NCBI GenBank assembly: GCA_930367215.1
Contig: OV884060.1
Span: forward strand, 102,386,151 to 102,450,150
Source of the DNA: Pollenia angustigena
Lineage: Eukaryota; Arthropoda; Insecta; Diptera; Polleniidae
DNA: 64,000 bases
Direction: 5' to 3'
Positions within the stretch are counted from its first letter, which is position 1. Every line of letters begins with the position of its first letter. Below are positions 1 through 11,220 of this stretch, piece by piece. The position numbers and the translations under genes were made by a program. The notes under the pieces were generated by a model. That model was not told the origin of the DNA, ran no database searches, and saw nothing but the letters and a program-made list of their open reading frames with translations.

Positions 1-16
1 GTTCGAGTGTGTTACA

Positions 17-1162
17 TACATAAAGGATTTTCCAATAGGTACTTGACAACTTTGAATTTAATTTGTGAACGCACTATTTGACTGATCATCTAACTGTTTC
101 CTTTCCTTTTTTTTCAGTAAACTCAACATATTCATTATGAAGTCCACGAACGAACAACGTATGCAAATTATATAAATGTACTTCCGAAATTTGGAGTCGG
201 CGACCGCAACTTTAAGAGTGTTTACTCCAATTTTCGGTCGTTTTTCTCGCCCAAGTAGACATGCAATAACAAGTTTAGTGCAAAAATTTGAGTCTACATA
301 TTCATTGTGTGATACTGCCATGCCAGTGAGACAACGGGTTGGTCGAAGTGACGAAAATATCGCTGCCTTCCAGGCGTCCTAGCAAACGCACCAAATCAGT
401 TTATTCCGCGGTGTTCTAAAGAACTGGGCATTACCAAGACCACTTTATGACGAATTTTGCGTAAACATCTTGGTTTATACCCATACAAGATCAAGCTGAC
501 TTAAGAACTGAAGCCGATGGACCATTTGACGCGACGAACGTTCTCCGATTAGGCTCTGAAGAAGATGCGCCAAGATGATGAATTTCATCGCAAAATCATC
601 TTCAGTGGCAAAGCTCATTTTTGGCTCAATGGGTTCGTCAATAAGCAAAACAAGCGTTATTGGTTTGGTGAAAATCCACAAGTGCTTCATTAATCACCAC
701 TTCATCGACAAAAAAAAAACGGTTTGGTGCGGCTTGCATGCCGGCGACGTCATTGGGCCATATTTTTTCGTCGACAATAACGATCGTCAAGTAACTGTGA
801 ATGGCGATCGTTATCGCGCAATGATTACCGATTATTTTTGGCCCGAATTGGAAAACATGGACGTGCACAGCATGTGGTTTCAGCAGGACGATGTCACAAG
901 CCACACACGACACGTAACAATCGATTTATTGAAGAGTAAGTTTGGTCAAGAAATGGACCACTCAATTGACCGCCTCGTTCGTGTGATTTAACGCCTCTAG
1001 ACCTTTTTCGTGCCCGCGGTGGCCTTATGTACGAAGTCGAGTTCCATTCATTAATGTTTTGATTGTATTTCAAGTTTGTCATAAAGTTTTGGAAATATCT
1101 CAAATGATTTGCGTTTTATTTAAAAAAAGTTATGAAGTCCTTATTGGAAAACCCGTTACATA
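17..1162 (+). pseudogene. Decayed mariner-family transposon (DD41D-like), multiple stops and frameshifts
   Basis: Translations in different frames match, in order, the transposase intact at 4802-5887. At 176-380 there is a helix-turn-helix relic with FGRFSRP and IAAF matching FGQFDRP and IAAV. At 575-990 there is a catalytic-domain relic with WCGLHAGDVIGPYFF, FWPELENMDVHSMWFQQDD, matching WCGLWAGGIIGPYFF and MWFQQDG. The third catalytic region is not readable. Imperfect terminal inverted repeats are visible: GGATTTTCCAATAGGTACTT near 25-44, and the reverse complement of GGGTTTTCCAATAAGGACTT near 1133-1155. Different termini from the intact copy suggest a sister family rather than a copy of the same element. 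Stops and shifts make it inactive. Assignment to the family is secure; the exact ends are approximate. Confidence 0.8.
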
Positions 1163-1194
1163 GTACACAGAAATTTAAATAAAGTTTAAAAAAT

Positions 1195-1211
1195 CAGGGA
1201 CCGCAAATAAC
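1195..1211 (+). repeat. Solo end of the CAGGGACCG hAT-type MITE
   Basis: The word CAGGGACCGCAAATAAC matches the reverse complement of the right end of the complete element at 19103-19716. No partner end was found nearby, so this is a truncated copy. Confidence 0.5.
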
Positions 1212-2389
1212 GATTTTGTTATTCAAGTTTTACCATTAAAAAATCAGCATGAAGAAGAAATATTCCGGTGTGAAAAGTATACAAATTTATTCGCGATACT
1301 GCGTGTTTGCTGATATATCGGTATCGGCGATATTTTACTGGCGCTACGACGATACTTTTTTTTAAAGGTTTTTTGAACGAACAATTTTATTTTCAATGCT
1401 TATTGTGGGCATAACAACTTAGAGCAATAAAACATTCAAAGCAAAGCATTAAATCAAGCAGAATAATAAATTGCTTATTTTCTTTGTTCTACGCTCTTGC
1501 AATTCTAAACGTATGTTACTTATTCGAAAAATTTTTTAGACGCGTGCAAAAATAGAAAATAATCTTACTTCGAGCTTTAGATACGTATGTATATACATTC
1601 CGCGCGTTTGCAGTGTAACTAGTCAATACAATTCTACGTTACTACTTTTTGGACTGATGCATAAACGCATTGAACTATTGATAAGGACCTGCAGCGTTAG
1701 CCGTTTTGCTTAATAAATTTTCTATTTATTTGAGCGTTTTAAGAATTTTCTGCTAACTTTTAATGACTTTTGTGAATATAAAAGTAATTTTGCTACAAAT
1801 TTTATGTTACCTCGAAGAGGTCACAATCCGTATTCCATAAGCAAAGACACTGCTACATTTTCTGATGCTATTTCGCTAGTTAACAGTCTTCGAACATTAG
1901 AAGCAAATACGATAAATGAATAAACTTAGATGCAGAATAGTTCAGTCCCAAAAATTAGCGTCTTTCTTAGTCGCTAGTTTCAATGCATGAAAGATTTGAG
2001 ACACAAAGATCGAAAATTCCAAAGACAATAGATTAAAAGAAGTCTTATTGAGCTACTTAACAATACTTTGCATTCTGTTGAAGACACGGTAACTCCTACA
2101 CCTAGTAAAAGTTCTAATTTGTCACAACAACTGACCTTTGCAGCGTTTGTGAAAATCTTTAAAGAACTTATAACAGTGGCGGTCTCTGAAATAAACAAAT
2201 AATTTTAAATCTTCTCTAAACTATCAGGATTATTATTAAGAGATAACCAAATATTTTCGAACTTTGCAATGTTTTTATACTTAATTAAATTTAAAAAAAT
2301 GTAGATAAAAAAAGATTCTTTTTAAAGAAAAGAAACAAAAGGAAAAAAATGTTTTTATTTGCTTAATTTCTTTTTTTTAAATCTTTAAA
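1212..2389. other. Gene-free AT-rich stretch
   Basis: No recognisable gene. A short open run on the plus strand (2032-2202, about 56 codons, Ser/Leu/Thr-rich) lacks a start context and any motif I know; it could be a remnant of a transposase, but nothing supports that directly. Confidence 0.5.
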
Positions 2390-2426
2390 TGAGTCGTTTA
2401 TTTTGAAAGTGGTTTAAGTCCATTTT
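2390..2426 (+). repeat. Left arm of a ~37-bp inverted repeat (GAAAGTGGTTTAAGTCC)
   Basis: The sequence is the reverse complement of 4574-4611. Diverged direct copies of its core occur near 2580-2592 and 3192-3216. Arms 2.2 kb apart suggest the ends or internal repeats of an older element into which the hAT-type element at 3239-4421 later inserted. Confidence 0.6.
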
Positions 2427-3238
2427 TTAAAAAAAAGTAGTTAATGATAACAACAATCGCAATCCTATATAATCTTTTTATTTATAAACAATTTAAGTCT
2501 AGTATCATTAAAATCGCTATGATTTTGGGCACTTGAAAATTAGTTAGCTTACGAAATCCAAAAAAAAATTTTTTTGAAACCGGTTTAAGTCCACAAATGT
2601 TTATTAACTAAAATGAAACGTAAAGATTTTTTATACATAACCTCTGGAAAAAGCAATTCATAAGAGATTAAAAACACTTTTGGCGAACCTGTAAATTGGC
2701 TAAGGATAATCCAATTTATAAAAAGTGAACCCTATAAAATGTTTTATAAAGAATCTACTGAAGTGGATAAAGAGTTCAAAATACTTGACTTATAACCCTG
2801 TCGGGGAAGACCAAGGAACTTCAACAAAATAAAATTAACACCATTATACAAAAATGTACGTCCCATTTCAACTCCTAAGTATATGAATATTTAAGAAAAC
2901 CTCACACATAACCTAAATGAGGAGAAATAATATGGCAAAATCTTTAATATTATCCTTAACAAATAAATGTAAATTTAATTTTTTAATAAATGAATTCATG
3001 TTTATTTTTATAAACATTTTTTTAATTACATAAATAAAAATCTGTATCTAAATTGAAAGCTTCTCTATTTATTTTAAAGCTATTACATTCATCTACATCA
3101 AACATAAAATATTTACAATTTCTATTGCTTAATTTCTTTAAAATAAGTGGAATTATTCCTTTTCACAAACAAAAAAGTCATTTTATTAATTTTGAAAGTG
3201 GTTTAATTAAGTCCATTTTAGGTTCTGAAACACAGCTT
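2427..3238. other. Gene-free AT-rich stretch between repeat arms
   Basis: No coding signal beyond short chance frames. Holds two diverged copies of the GTGGTTTAAGTCC repeat and ends with CACAGCTT (3231-3238), the left target duplication of the next element. Confidence 0.5.
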
Positions 3239-4421
3239 TAGGGTTTTTTCCCGGGATTTCCCGTCCCGGGAATTCCCGGGAATTTCACTTATTATATTTC
3301 CCGTTTTCCCGGGATTTTTGTTGCGGGATCCCGGGAAATAAAAAGTTCTTCATAGTTTCAGAAAACAGCTATTTTTACTCTGAAATTTAGTTTTCTTTTC
3401 TCTAAAAATTAGCATCTGTGGATGGGTTGTCGATTAGATCAATTATAAGAAATGTGTACAAACGTAAATTAATGTCTCCTGCGGCAATAAATCTATTAAA
3501 AGCAGAATGGGCAGTGCAACAGTTGATAATTAATAAATTTAGTGAAGTGATGAATTGATAAAAAACATAAATTCAAAATAAGATGCAGGCAGTAAATTCT
3601 CATTGTCCATGGACAAGTCTTAAAAATAGGATATACATAAACATATCGCTCCGTTATTGCAACATAGTCGTATCTACAAAAAAAAAATCGAGCTTGGTAA
3701 TATATCCGGGAAGTGCGGGGAAACCGAAATAAAAAAATAATGAAACTCGTGTAAGTTACTAAAACATACAATTTGAAAAACACATTGTCCTAAAGATTAC
3801 AGATGGACCTAATGAAAATAAATAGTTTGTAAGAAGTAGTCCGGATGATGCTATTTTTTGCATCAACCTTGACATCAGAAGCATGCAACAACGGTGCACT
3901 TTTAATTATTTGCCCAACCTCGGTAAAAAAGTAAACGAAATTTTTCGGAAACATGGTAATCAGTAAACAAAATCAGAAATATACTCTTTGGCGACTCACT
4001 AAACGCTTTGAGTGTGTCAGAAAGTAATTTCCTACGCCGTTAAAAAATGTTAATATATTTATTAAAATATTTTATATATTTTATGATTTTACTTTTTGAT
4101 CTCATATCTTGAGTACCTCAATTGTTATGTTTATTTTATCTTGAACTAGATCATCATAATACGGAATTTACTTATAATAGCCAAAAGTAATAATAATTCA
4201 AGTTCCGCTTTCAATCTTCAATTAATTTTTGTAGTATTTAAGCATTTATTTTACTTACTTTGTAAACAAGTTCCCTCACGTTTGTTTATAAAAGTTTTTT
4301 TCATTAATAAAACCAAGTTTACTTTGTACTATTTGTATGGAGCGGGATCCCGGGATCCCGGGAAATTTAAAAATTTTTCCCGCTTTCCCGGGAATCGAAA
4401 AACTCCGGGAAAAAAACTCTA
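3239..4421. mobile_element. Non-autonomous hAT-type element with CCCGGGA subterminal repeats
   Basis: Ends are TAGGGTTTTTTCCCGGG on the left and the reverse complement of TAGAGTTTTTTTCCCGG on the right. They are flanked by a perfect 8-bp direct duplication, CACAGCTT (3231-3238 and 4422-4429). Eight-bp duplications are characteristic of hAT transposons, although P, Merlin and some other superfamilies share this length. Each end carries several copies of CCCGGGAA/TTCCCGGG words within about 100 bp (3247-3340 and 4343-4410), in an otherwise very AT-rich interior with no transposase. The GC-rich palindromic repeats are probably binding sites for the transposase that moves it. Confidence 0.8.
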
Positions 4422-4573
4422 CACAGCTTATTTTTCTAGTAAAGTTTACAAATTTATGACGTTATATATTCTAACATGTTTTAGTTCACAAAGCCATGAA
4501 AAAAAATTAATACCACTTAACAATATTTTTGAAACAAATCAAACACAAACCCTTAAATATCTCAATATAAGTA

Positions 4574-4611
4574 AAAATGGACTTAAACCACTTTCAAAAT
4601 AAACGACTCAA
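4574..4611 (-). repeat. Right arm of the ~37-bp inverted repeat
   Basis: Reverse complement of 2390-2426, with essentially no mismatches over the core GGACTTAAACCACTTTC. It lies directly upstream of the BED zinc-finger fragment. Confidence 0.6.
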
Positions 4612-4685
4612 ATATGTGCAATTCTTCTGAAGTTGAAAACGAACATTCTTGGAATTTTGTTTGCAAAGAATGTGACAAAAAATAT
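4612..4685 (+). pseudogene. BED-type zinc-finger fragment of a hAT transposase, cut by the mariner
   Basis: From ATG at 4612 the frame reads about 24 residues including SWNFVCKECDKKYI. The W-x-F-x-C-x2-C spacing is that of the first half of a BED zinc finger, the DNA-binding module at the N-terminus of many hAT transposases. The frame runs into the mariner terminus at 4686. The second half of the finger is not obvious beyond the mariner (after 5995), so the host element was either already decayed or the fragment is only suggestive. Confidence 0.45.
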
Positions 4686-5995
4686 ATAAAGGGTGGTTAA
4701 ATTGTAAGGGCCGATGTTGAATGTGAACCACACCTAAACGTCAAGTTTTTTTCCGAATTTTATTTGACATTTCTCTATTTCAGACTTACTCAATTTGAAT
4801 TATGGAGAGATACACAATCCAACAACGTGTTAAAGTTATCCAGACTTATTATGAAAATGGGCGTTCAAATCAAAATGCATATCGTGCACTTTGTGATTTT
4901 TTTGGTCAATTTGATCGTCCAAATGTGCGTGCAATCGCAAAAATCGTGGAAAAATTCGAGCAAACCGGGTCTGTAGAAGATGTGAGAACACCAGTGCATG
5001 CTCGTACAGCTCGTACTGCAGGAAATATTGCTGCTGTTCGCGATAGTGTGGCTGAAGAGCCGTCCACCTCAGCTCGTCGTCGTGCCCAACAATTGCACCT
5101 CTCACGCTCGTCGTTGATGAACACTATGCATAAAGACTTGCATTTACACGCTTACAAGGTGCAATTGGCTCAAGAACTTAAGCCTCTTGACCATTCCAAA
5201 CGTCGTGAATGGGCAATATGGTGGCAAGAAATGGCAACAGTAGATGATCAATTTTCGAAGAAAATCATCTTCAGTGATGAGGCACATTTTCACCTCAGTG
5301 GATTCGTCAATAAACAGAATTGCCGCATTTGGGCAAATGAGAATCCAAGAGTGATTGTCGAAAAACCAATGCACCCACAAAGAGTGACTGTTTGGTGCGG
5401 TTTATGGGCTGGCGGCATCATCGGGCCGTATTTTTTCCAAAATGAGGCCGGTCAGGCAGTTACTGTGAATGGTGTTCGCTTTCGTGAGATGATAACGAAC
5501 TTTTTATGGCCCGAATTGGAAGATATGGATGTGGACGATATGTGGTTTCAGCAGGACGGTGCCACTTGCCACACAGCTAACGAAACAATGGCTCTTTTGC
5601 GCAACAAATTCAATGGCCTTGTTATCTCACGTAATGGCGATGTCAATTGGCCGCCAAGATCATGTGATTTGACATCGTTGGACTTTTTTCTTTGGGGTTA
5701 TTTGAAAGAAAAGGTGTACGTCGATAAGCCAGCAACAATTCAAGAGCTAAATTATGAGATAATTCGGCACATTAACGGCATAGAACCTCCATTATGCCTC
5801 AGGGTCATCGAAAATTTGGACCATCGGATGGAGGTGTGCCGCCGTGGTCGCGGCGCCCATTTGGCCGATATTTTGTTCCATACATAATTGAATAATACCA
5901 GTATATCATAATAAAATAAAATTACGATAATTTCCTAAATAGTTTGTGTTTTATTCAAAATCAACATCGGCCCTTGAAATTTAACCACCCTTTAT
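4686..5995 (+). mobile_element. Intact mariner-like transposon (rosa/DD41D type)
   Basis: The ends form a 35-bp inverted repeat (4686-4720 with 5961-5995), beginning ATAAAGGGTGGTTAAATT, with two mismatches. TA-rich flanks (TATATA) allow the TA target duplication used by all Tc1/mariner elements. One uninterrupted transposase frame occupies most of the 1.31 kb. The near-identical ends and undamaged frame point to a recent insertion, in contrast to the dead relative at the start of the window. Confidence 0.9.
4802..5887 (+). CDS. Mariner-family transposase, apparently intact
   Basis: A 361-residue protein expected to bind the element's inverted repeats and catalyse cut-and-paste transposition in the nucleus. 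Residues 1-65 form a helix-turn-helix region that opens MERYTIQQRVKVIQTYYENG, the DUF4817-like head found on many arthropod Tc1/mariner transposases. A second DNA-binding segment lies near 72-115. The catalytic core shows IFSDEAHFHLSGFVN (D159), MWFQQDGATCH (D252) and WPPRSCDLTSLDFFLWGY. The third acid is D294 if the family is DD41D (41 residues between), as in the rosa elements of tephritid flies; D289 would give a spacing of 36. Length is normal for the family. ATG at 4802 is the first in frame and lies about 80 bp inside the inverted repeat. No stop or shift is present, so the gene could still be functional. Confidence 0.92.
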   Translation: MERYTIQQRVKVIQTYYENGRSNQNAYRALCDFFGQFDRPNVRAIAKIVEKFEQTGSVEDVRTPVHARTARTAGNIAAVRDSVAEEPSTSARRRAQQLHLSRSSLMNTMHKDLHLHAYKVQLAQELKPLDHSKRREWAIWWQEMATVDDQFSKKIIFSDEAHFHLSGFVNKQNCRIWANENPRVIVEKPMHPQRVTVWCGLWAGGIIGPYFFQNEAGQAVTVNGVRFREMITNFLWPELEDMDVDDMWFQQDGATCHTANETMALLRNKFNGLVISRNGDVNWPPRSCDLTSLDFFLWGYLKEKVYVDKPATIQELNYEIIRHINGIEPPLCLRVIENLDHRMEVCRRGRGAHLADILFHT

Positions 5996-6583
5996 ATAAA
6001 ATCTAACAATACACAGAATTTTTTTCTAAGGAGCATTCTCCATAAATATGCTTCCAAGTTCGAAATTTGTAAAAATTTTCAGGTTTCTAGAAAAAACATC
6101 GTGAAATATAGCCGTTTAATAATGTTCCAATATCAGGCTAAGCTTTCGTCCTAAAATTGTGTATACTTTGTTTTTTTTTTTTTACTTTCGCCAAAAAGTA
6201 TGTCCTTTCACATTTCTATTGTTAATTGTATTCTGTAAATTCCTACTTTTCAAAACAAAAAAAAAAAAAAAAATTATGACAAAATAAATAATCGTAATGC
6301 TTTCTTTGTTTTCGTGTGTGCTTCTTAATGCTAAGCGAATTTTGTGAATTAATGTGTTTTTAATCGCCAATGAAATCCCAGTTTTTATTTTTGGTTTAAA
6401 AAATGAGGTCACCGTTCTTATGCCAAAATATTTTATTTGTAAAAATTTTAATAAAACGCAAAAATAACTAGCAGGCAATATTTTGAATGATAATTTTTTT
6501 TTTAAATTTTTTCAATCATTTTCCATATTTATATTTTGTAATTTTTGTCAAAATAATAAATAAAATTTTAATTTCATATTATT
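5996..6583. other. Gene-free AT-rich stretch
   Basis: Homopolymer A/T runs (6171-6184, 6255-6272) and low-complexity sequence. No motif or coding signal that I trust. Confidence 0.5.
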
Positions 6584-6748
6584 AAAGGCAGTTACACACT
6601 ATCCCACAAAGTCTTACGTATTTTATGAAAATGCAACCCTGTCATGATAAGTTGTTATTGTTTTTTGAAAATGTTTAAACAAAAGTTAGATCAGGGAAGC
6701 ATTTGCATAAAATACGTAAGACTTTGTGGGATAGTGTGTAACGGCCTT
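6584..6748. mobile_element. 165-bp hairpin MITE, PIF/Harbinger-like ends
   Basis: Two arms of about 43 bp are near-perfect inverted repeats (6584-6626 and 6705-6748), beginning TTAAAGGCAGTTACACAC and, on the other end, TTAAGGCCGTTACACAC. The termini and a possible TTA/TTAA duplication resemble PIF/Harbinger MITEs; the superfamily is an inference from end sequence. It has no coding capacity. Confidence 0.75.
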
Positions 6749-7145
6749 AAATACGTATGTACATAAGGGGTATAACCAATTTTTTGGCATAGTACCATGA
6801 GGTCCTAGTAACTACGAAAATTATAATCTTTTGTAATTTACATTTACATTTACATTTACATTTATGTCGCAATTTACACTTTGGATATCTCTTGCCATTA
6901 TGATATTCTGCTGATTATGATATTCCTATAGGTTATGTTCACCTTTTTATTAAATGAATGAAATCATTGTGCGACTTATTGCATAATATATGACAAAATG
7001 GTGAATATCATAAACAATAATATTTCAAGTTATTGGCGGCTTAAGGGGGCAACGCTGTATGCGCGACACACTTTACTTTTTGTATATACATACAGTGTTA
7101 AATGCTATTTAAATATCGATTATACTTAACATTTTAAGCAAGTTT
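6749..7145. other. Gene-free stretch with short ACATTT tandem repeat
   Basis: Contains about four to five copies of a 6-bp ACATTT repeat at 6839-6863. Otherwise AT-rich with no coding signal. Confidence 0.5.
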
Positions 7146-8405
7146 GTGTCACAAAACAATGAAGTCTTTAAAACTGATGGATCAACATCTAAAAAGTCAA
7201 AAGCACAAAGAAAGGCCTCTCAGGTATTAAAATCTAGTAGATCGAATGAGGGAAAAACCAGTTCGCTTAGCATGGAGCTATGTAAGGCATTTGTCTCTGC
7301 CGACAGTCCTTTATATAAACTAACCAACAGTGATTTAACAATTTTTTTTAAAACATATACTTACAAGACTATTCCGTCTGAAACTACGTTAAGAAAAGTG
7401 TATGTTAGCAAGTTGTATAGAACAAAACTTCACCAAATTGAAGACTTATTGAAACAAAATTTTTTTTGGGTCTCTACCGTTGAGACAACAGACATTAAGA
7501 GGCGATTTGTTGCCAATGTAATTGTTGGTATATTGGATGCAGACGAAGAACGAGGTAAACTAAAATTCCCCTTTAACGTGGCAGAATTAGAGACACCAAA
7601 TCATGCTACAATTGCTAGAGCCTTTAATGGCTCAATTGCACTATTAGGAGAATACTTTAATAATAATCAAATGTTATTGTACGTGACTGATGCTGCACCA
7701 TATATGATCAAATCTGCTGAATGATTCATGTCACTTGTATGTCACATGCAATACACAGAGTTGCAGAAGAAATTAGGAATCAATTTGATGACATCGATCT
7801 TTTCACTTCTTATGGGAAAAAATATTTCTCAAATCAAGATCGTGGGCAGCAGTTTTTATAGAAAAGTATCCTGATCTAAGTCTTCTTTCTCAACCTGTAA
7901 TTACAAGGTGGCGAACGTGGTTGGAGGCGGTCGTTTATTAAGCAAACTACTTTAATCAATTTCAAGATGTTGAGGAAGCTTTAAATGAAGAAGACTTTAC
8001 AGCAATAAAAAAAAATTTAAAATATTAAAATCAGCTTTCAATGAAAGATCAACTGGTTTTTGTAAAAGCACATTATGCGTTTTTCATTAAAACTATTGAT
8101 GGATAAGCTGCAACAATTTAATTCGTTGCACAGCCAAATCAAAATAATTGACGAAGCTATAATTAAAATTAATTTTAAAAAGTCAGAGCAAAATAGATAC
8201 GGTTATTAAAAAGAATATTGGATTTTAAAAAATTAAACAAAAAGCTTGTGTTTTTGCTTCAATACCTTGTGGTGATTCTGTGAAAGAAATATATTCCATT
8301 AAGGAAATGTTGAAAGGTCTTTTTCAATGTACAAAAATGTTCCAATAACAAATAGATTGAACTTTACATTTGAAAATATAAACTAAATGTTATTTTGACA
8401 TGCAA
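7146..8405 (+). pseudogene. Degenerate hAT-like transposase (CGGBP1-like group)
   Basis: The first 192 codons (7146-7724) are open and read like the N-terminal two thirds of a hAT-related transposase found in many animals. They contain LYKLTNSDLTIFF, IPSETTLRKVYV, WVSTVETTDIKRRFVANVIV and LLYVTDAAPYM. The TTD and TDAAPYM segments correspond to the first and second catalytic regions. Homology continues through frameshifts and stops: HAIHRVAEEIR (about 7748), QPVITRWRTWLEAVVY (about 7894-7940), NQFQDVEEALNEEDF (about 7957-8000). It ends with the C-terminal dimerisation motif ERSFSMYKNVPITNRLNF (about 8312-8370). The damage after residue 192 makes a functional enzyme unlikely. An ACTCA-ended MITE begins only 25 bp downstream. 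Confidence 0.8.
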
Positions 8406-8429
8406 ATAATATAATATATGTATTTACAT

Positions 8430-8818
8430 ACACTCATAAAATTATTACAGTAACTGATTGTAGGTTATTAAATTCGTTTTCGGTACTGTTAAAATTGAAT
8501 AAAAATATAGTTATTTTACGAATAAATTTATTTTTCAACATTTATGTTTGTTATTAAAAAAACAAACTACCAAAAAATAATGTTTTCCGTATTTTTTTTT
8601 GTTAATTTGTTTGATTTTTATCGGTTAAAAAAATATATTTTTTAAAAGTAAAAACTATTCAATTTTAACGAATATGATGTTCAATAAACAAAAAACTTAG
8701 AAATTACTGAAAAAATCATTTGTTTTAAATGAAATGTAAATGATCCGTTTTTTAAATGAATTTTAATTTGTTTCAAATGAATTTTCGTTTGAATTTAACT
8801 ACATAATATTTTGAGTGT
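8430..8818. mobile_element. ACACTCA-ended MITE, short copy
   Basis: Begins ACACTCATAAAATTATT and ends AATATTTTGAGTGT, imperfect inverted termini. The internal sequence AACTGATTGTAGGTT and the right-hand ACTACATAATATTTTGAG recur in the longer copy at 41719-43682. A 6-bp TACATA flanks both sides and may be the target duplication. Non-coding. Confidence 0.65.
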
Positions 8819-8888
8819 ACATATTATATTTTTACATTCTGTACCTTCAATTTTTTATTTTTATAATGAGACTAAATTAAAATATAAT

Positions 8889-9369
8889 AAGGGTCCTCAT
8901 GATATCGTTTATAAGTCTCGTAATGTGTGAAAACTGTGCATTCTTACGCCCTCGTAAATGAACTGTCAAAAATTGTATGAGAATTAATTTACAAACTGCT
9001 TAAATTTGCCCAACAATTATGATTCGTAAACTTGCGCTCTTCAATTGTGCATTTATACAAAAAATTTTTTTTAATGCTTACCGCCGTTTTCAATGAAAAC
9101 TTCAAGTGTTAATAAATCACAAACAATAAATTCTTGTAATAACATAAGCATATTAGTGTTTTGGCTTTCTTTATGCATGTTTAAAAACAAATTTCATTTA
9201 TTATTCACAAATTTCAACTTTTTTCTTATATTTTTTATTACGTTTCAGTTTGAAATGACAGCAACTGTTTAAAATTACACAAAAATTAAAAAGGATCTTC
9301 ATGAAACGAGTCTCGCAAGTTTACCCATTTGCACAAATGGCAATTTTAAGCGATATCATGAAGACCCTT
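8889..9369. mobile_element. AAGGGTCTTCATGATATCG-ended MITE, complete copy
   Basis: Left end AAGGGTCCTCATGATATCG, right end the reverse complement of AAGGGTCTTCATGATATCG. AAT flanks both sides. A second, interrupted copy starts at 61297; internal segments such as CCCAACAATT and ATCACAAACAATAAATTC are shared, which confirms this as a repeat family. Non-coding, about 480 bp. Confidence 0.75.
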
Positions 9370-11160
9370 AATGTTTTTGTTTCAATAAAATTTTTTAAAT
9401 AAGTGCATTTTTTTTTATTTCGATGCATATTTCGCGTTTTTAATGGCATACATATTATAGGTGCGTAAAGTAAAATTTTTTAGTCGTTTTCCCTGATCAT
9501 TATATACGGTGTTTTTCTATTAATTTTTAATTTTTTTCGTTGAAAAGGTTTAAGATACGTTTTAGTTTGCGGAAAAATCTCTTACCATCTCTAAATATTA
9601 ATGAACATGAGCTATTTTTTGTTTTAAATAAACATATAATTAATTTTCTTAACCAAAAATATAATTAAAAATTTTCAAAACTTCATCGCGTTGGTGTGTG
9701 AACTATTTTGACCTTAGCTAAAAAATATATATATACGTTCCTTAAAGTTTTTTATGCTCTGTCGTACTTAGCGATGCCAATCCCAAAATCACGGCATTAT
9801 TCTAAAAATGTAAGTCCCAAATTTTTGGTTTTGTAGACCACACCGAATAACTATAACAGTAAATAAAAAATTTTGATAAAAAAAAAAAATTTTGGAAAAA
9901 AAAATTTGGGTAATTGGTAATTGGAGGTCATAAGTGGAGGGCATAGAAAAGCTATATCATGAAAACCAGTTTTGAACTCAGCGCACCCAAATTAACTAAA
10001 ATCAGTTGATAAATTCAAAGAAGCAAATTGAGTGTTGGCCTGTGTAATAGAACTGCGTACGCAAAATGCAAGTTGATCAAAAAGGTGTTAAAAATTTTAG
10101 GGGGTTCTACCAAAGGTCTTTTTTGCACATATTTGTTTAAGTTAATTTTATTAGATTAATACTAGCATATAAATTTGTGATAAAATAAATTTAATATTGT
10201 CATATAGCATATGCATAAGTATGTAGCTATTTATCTACGATTCCACCCAGAAGTGTTGAATGCGAACATTGATTTCGTCGGCAGCATATGTTTGCAAATA
10301 AATAAGGTATCGATTATCAGACGTCATTAATTTGCTTTAGAAGCTTTTTCAAATATAAGTTTTAATACATAATTCTTCCATTTTACTTTAAAAGAATACA
10401 TTCATGAATCATTAGTTTTAATACTTATACATAAAAATTTAATCATAATTATATGCATTTTATAAATTGGCTTTTATATATGAAATCCCGGGATCGCGAA
10501 TTTTTTGAATTAAAAATGCTGAATCCCGGGTTTCAAAAAACCTGGTCCCATTTGGCATCCCTAGTACAAGCATACTATGCATTGCACAACAATATTTTAC
10601 CCCTTATAACCCTTTTTGTAAACTAAAGAAATACTAAACAAATTTTGGAGACGGTGCAACCGCACAGTGGTTTCCCTTATATGGAAAAGCGGTCAAAAAT
10701 CAATATTTCCAAAACTAAAAAAGCTAGGGTCTTCAAAAATTTTCAGCTCATTTGATGCCCGAAGAACTTAAAGTTGGAAAATTTTTAGGAAAAAATATTA
10801 TCAACTGTAGCCACAGTTACCATTTGATCTTTTAATGGTTAATTGGCCTATAGATCGGTTTTAAAAATGTTTGAAATAAAGTATTTTAATATGAAAATTT
10901 GGCTGTTTTAAACAAGTTTTGTAAATCGCGAAAACAATTACTTATAAGAATTAAAATTTGACCTTTGTTTTGACACTTTTCAAATGCAATGAGTAAGCTT
11001 CACTTAAACTGAAAGTCAAATACCTTAAAATTGCAATACAAAGTTGAAAACAACAATTTCTTAAAGAAAAAAATTTCTCTCTCTATTCATAACTATAAAT
11101 CAAATACCATAAAATTGCAATATAAAGTTTAACGGTCTAATTTATAAAAAATAAAACATG
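9370..11160. other. Gene-free AT-rich stretch with a possible hAT-type element (9769-10563)
   Basis: No coding signal. TAGCGATGCCAATCCCA at 9769 and TTTGGCATCCCTAG ending at 10563 are inverted and resemble hAT termini of the CAGGGATGCCAA type. CCCGGG words lie near the right end (10486-10493, 10523-10530). I see no target duplication, so the pairing is tentative. Confidence 0.4.
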
Positions 11161-11220
11161 TTAATAAAGGGTTTATTAAATGGATTTTGTATGAAAATCC
11201 GTTTCATAAAGCCTTTATTA
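11161..11220. repeat. 60-bp imperfect hairpin
   Basis: The segment AATAAAGGGTTTATTAAATG pairs with CGTTTCATAAAGCCTTTATT across a short loop containing GTATG. Similar words (ATAAACCTTTATTAA) occur near 15549 and 23836. It abuts the truncated end of the hAT transposase on the minus strand, so it may mark the element that truncated it. Confidence 0.5.

Noticed and set aside
6182..6478. 98-codon minus-strand frame
   Set aside because: Contains a Phe run from poly(A) and no family resemblance strong enough to support a gene.
9769..10563. Complete hAT element between GATGCCAA ends
   Set aside because: The inverted ends are suggestive but I found no 8-bp duplication and no internal evidence; kept only as a note.
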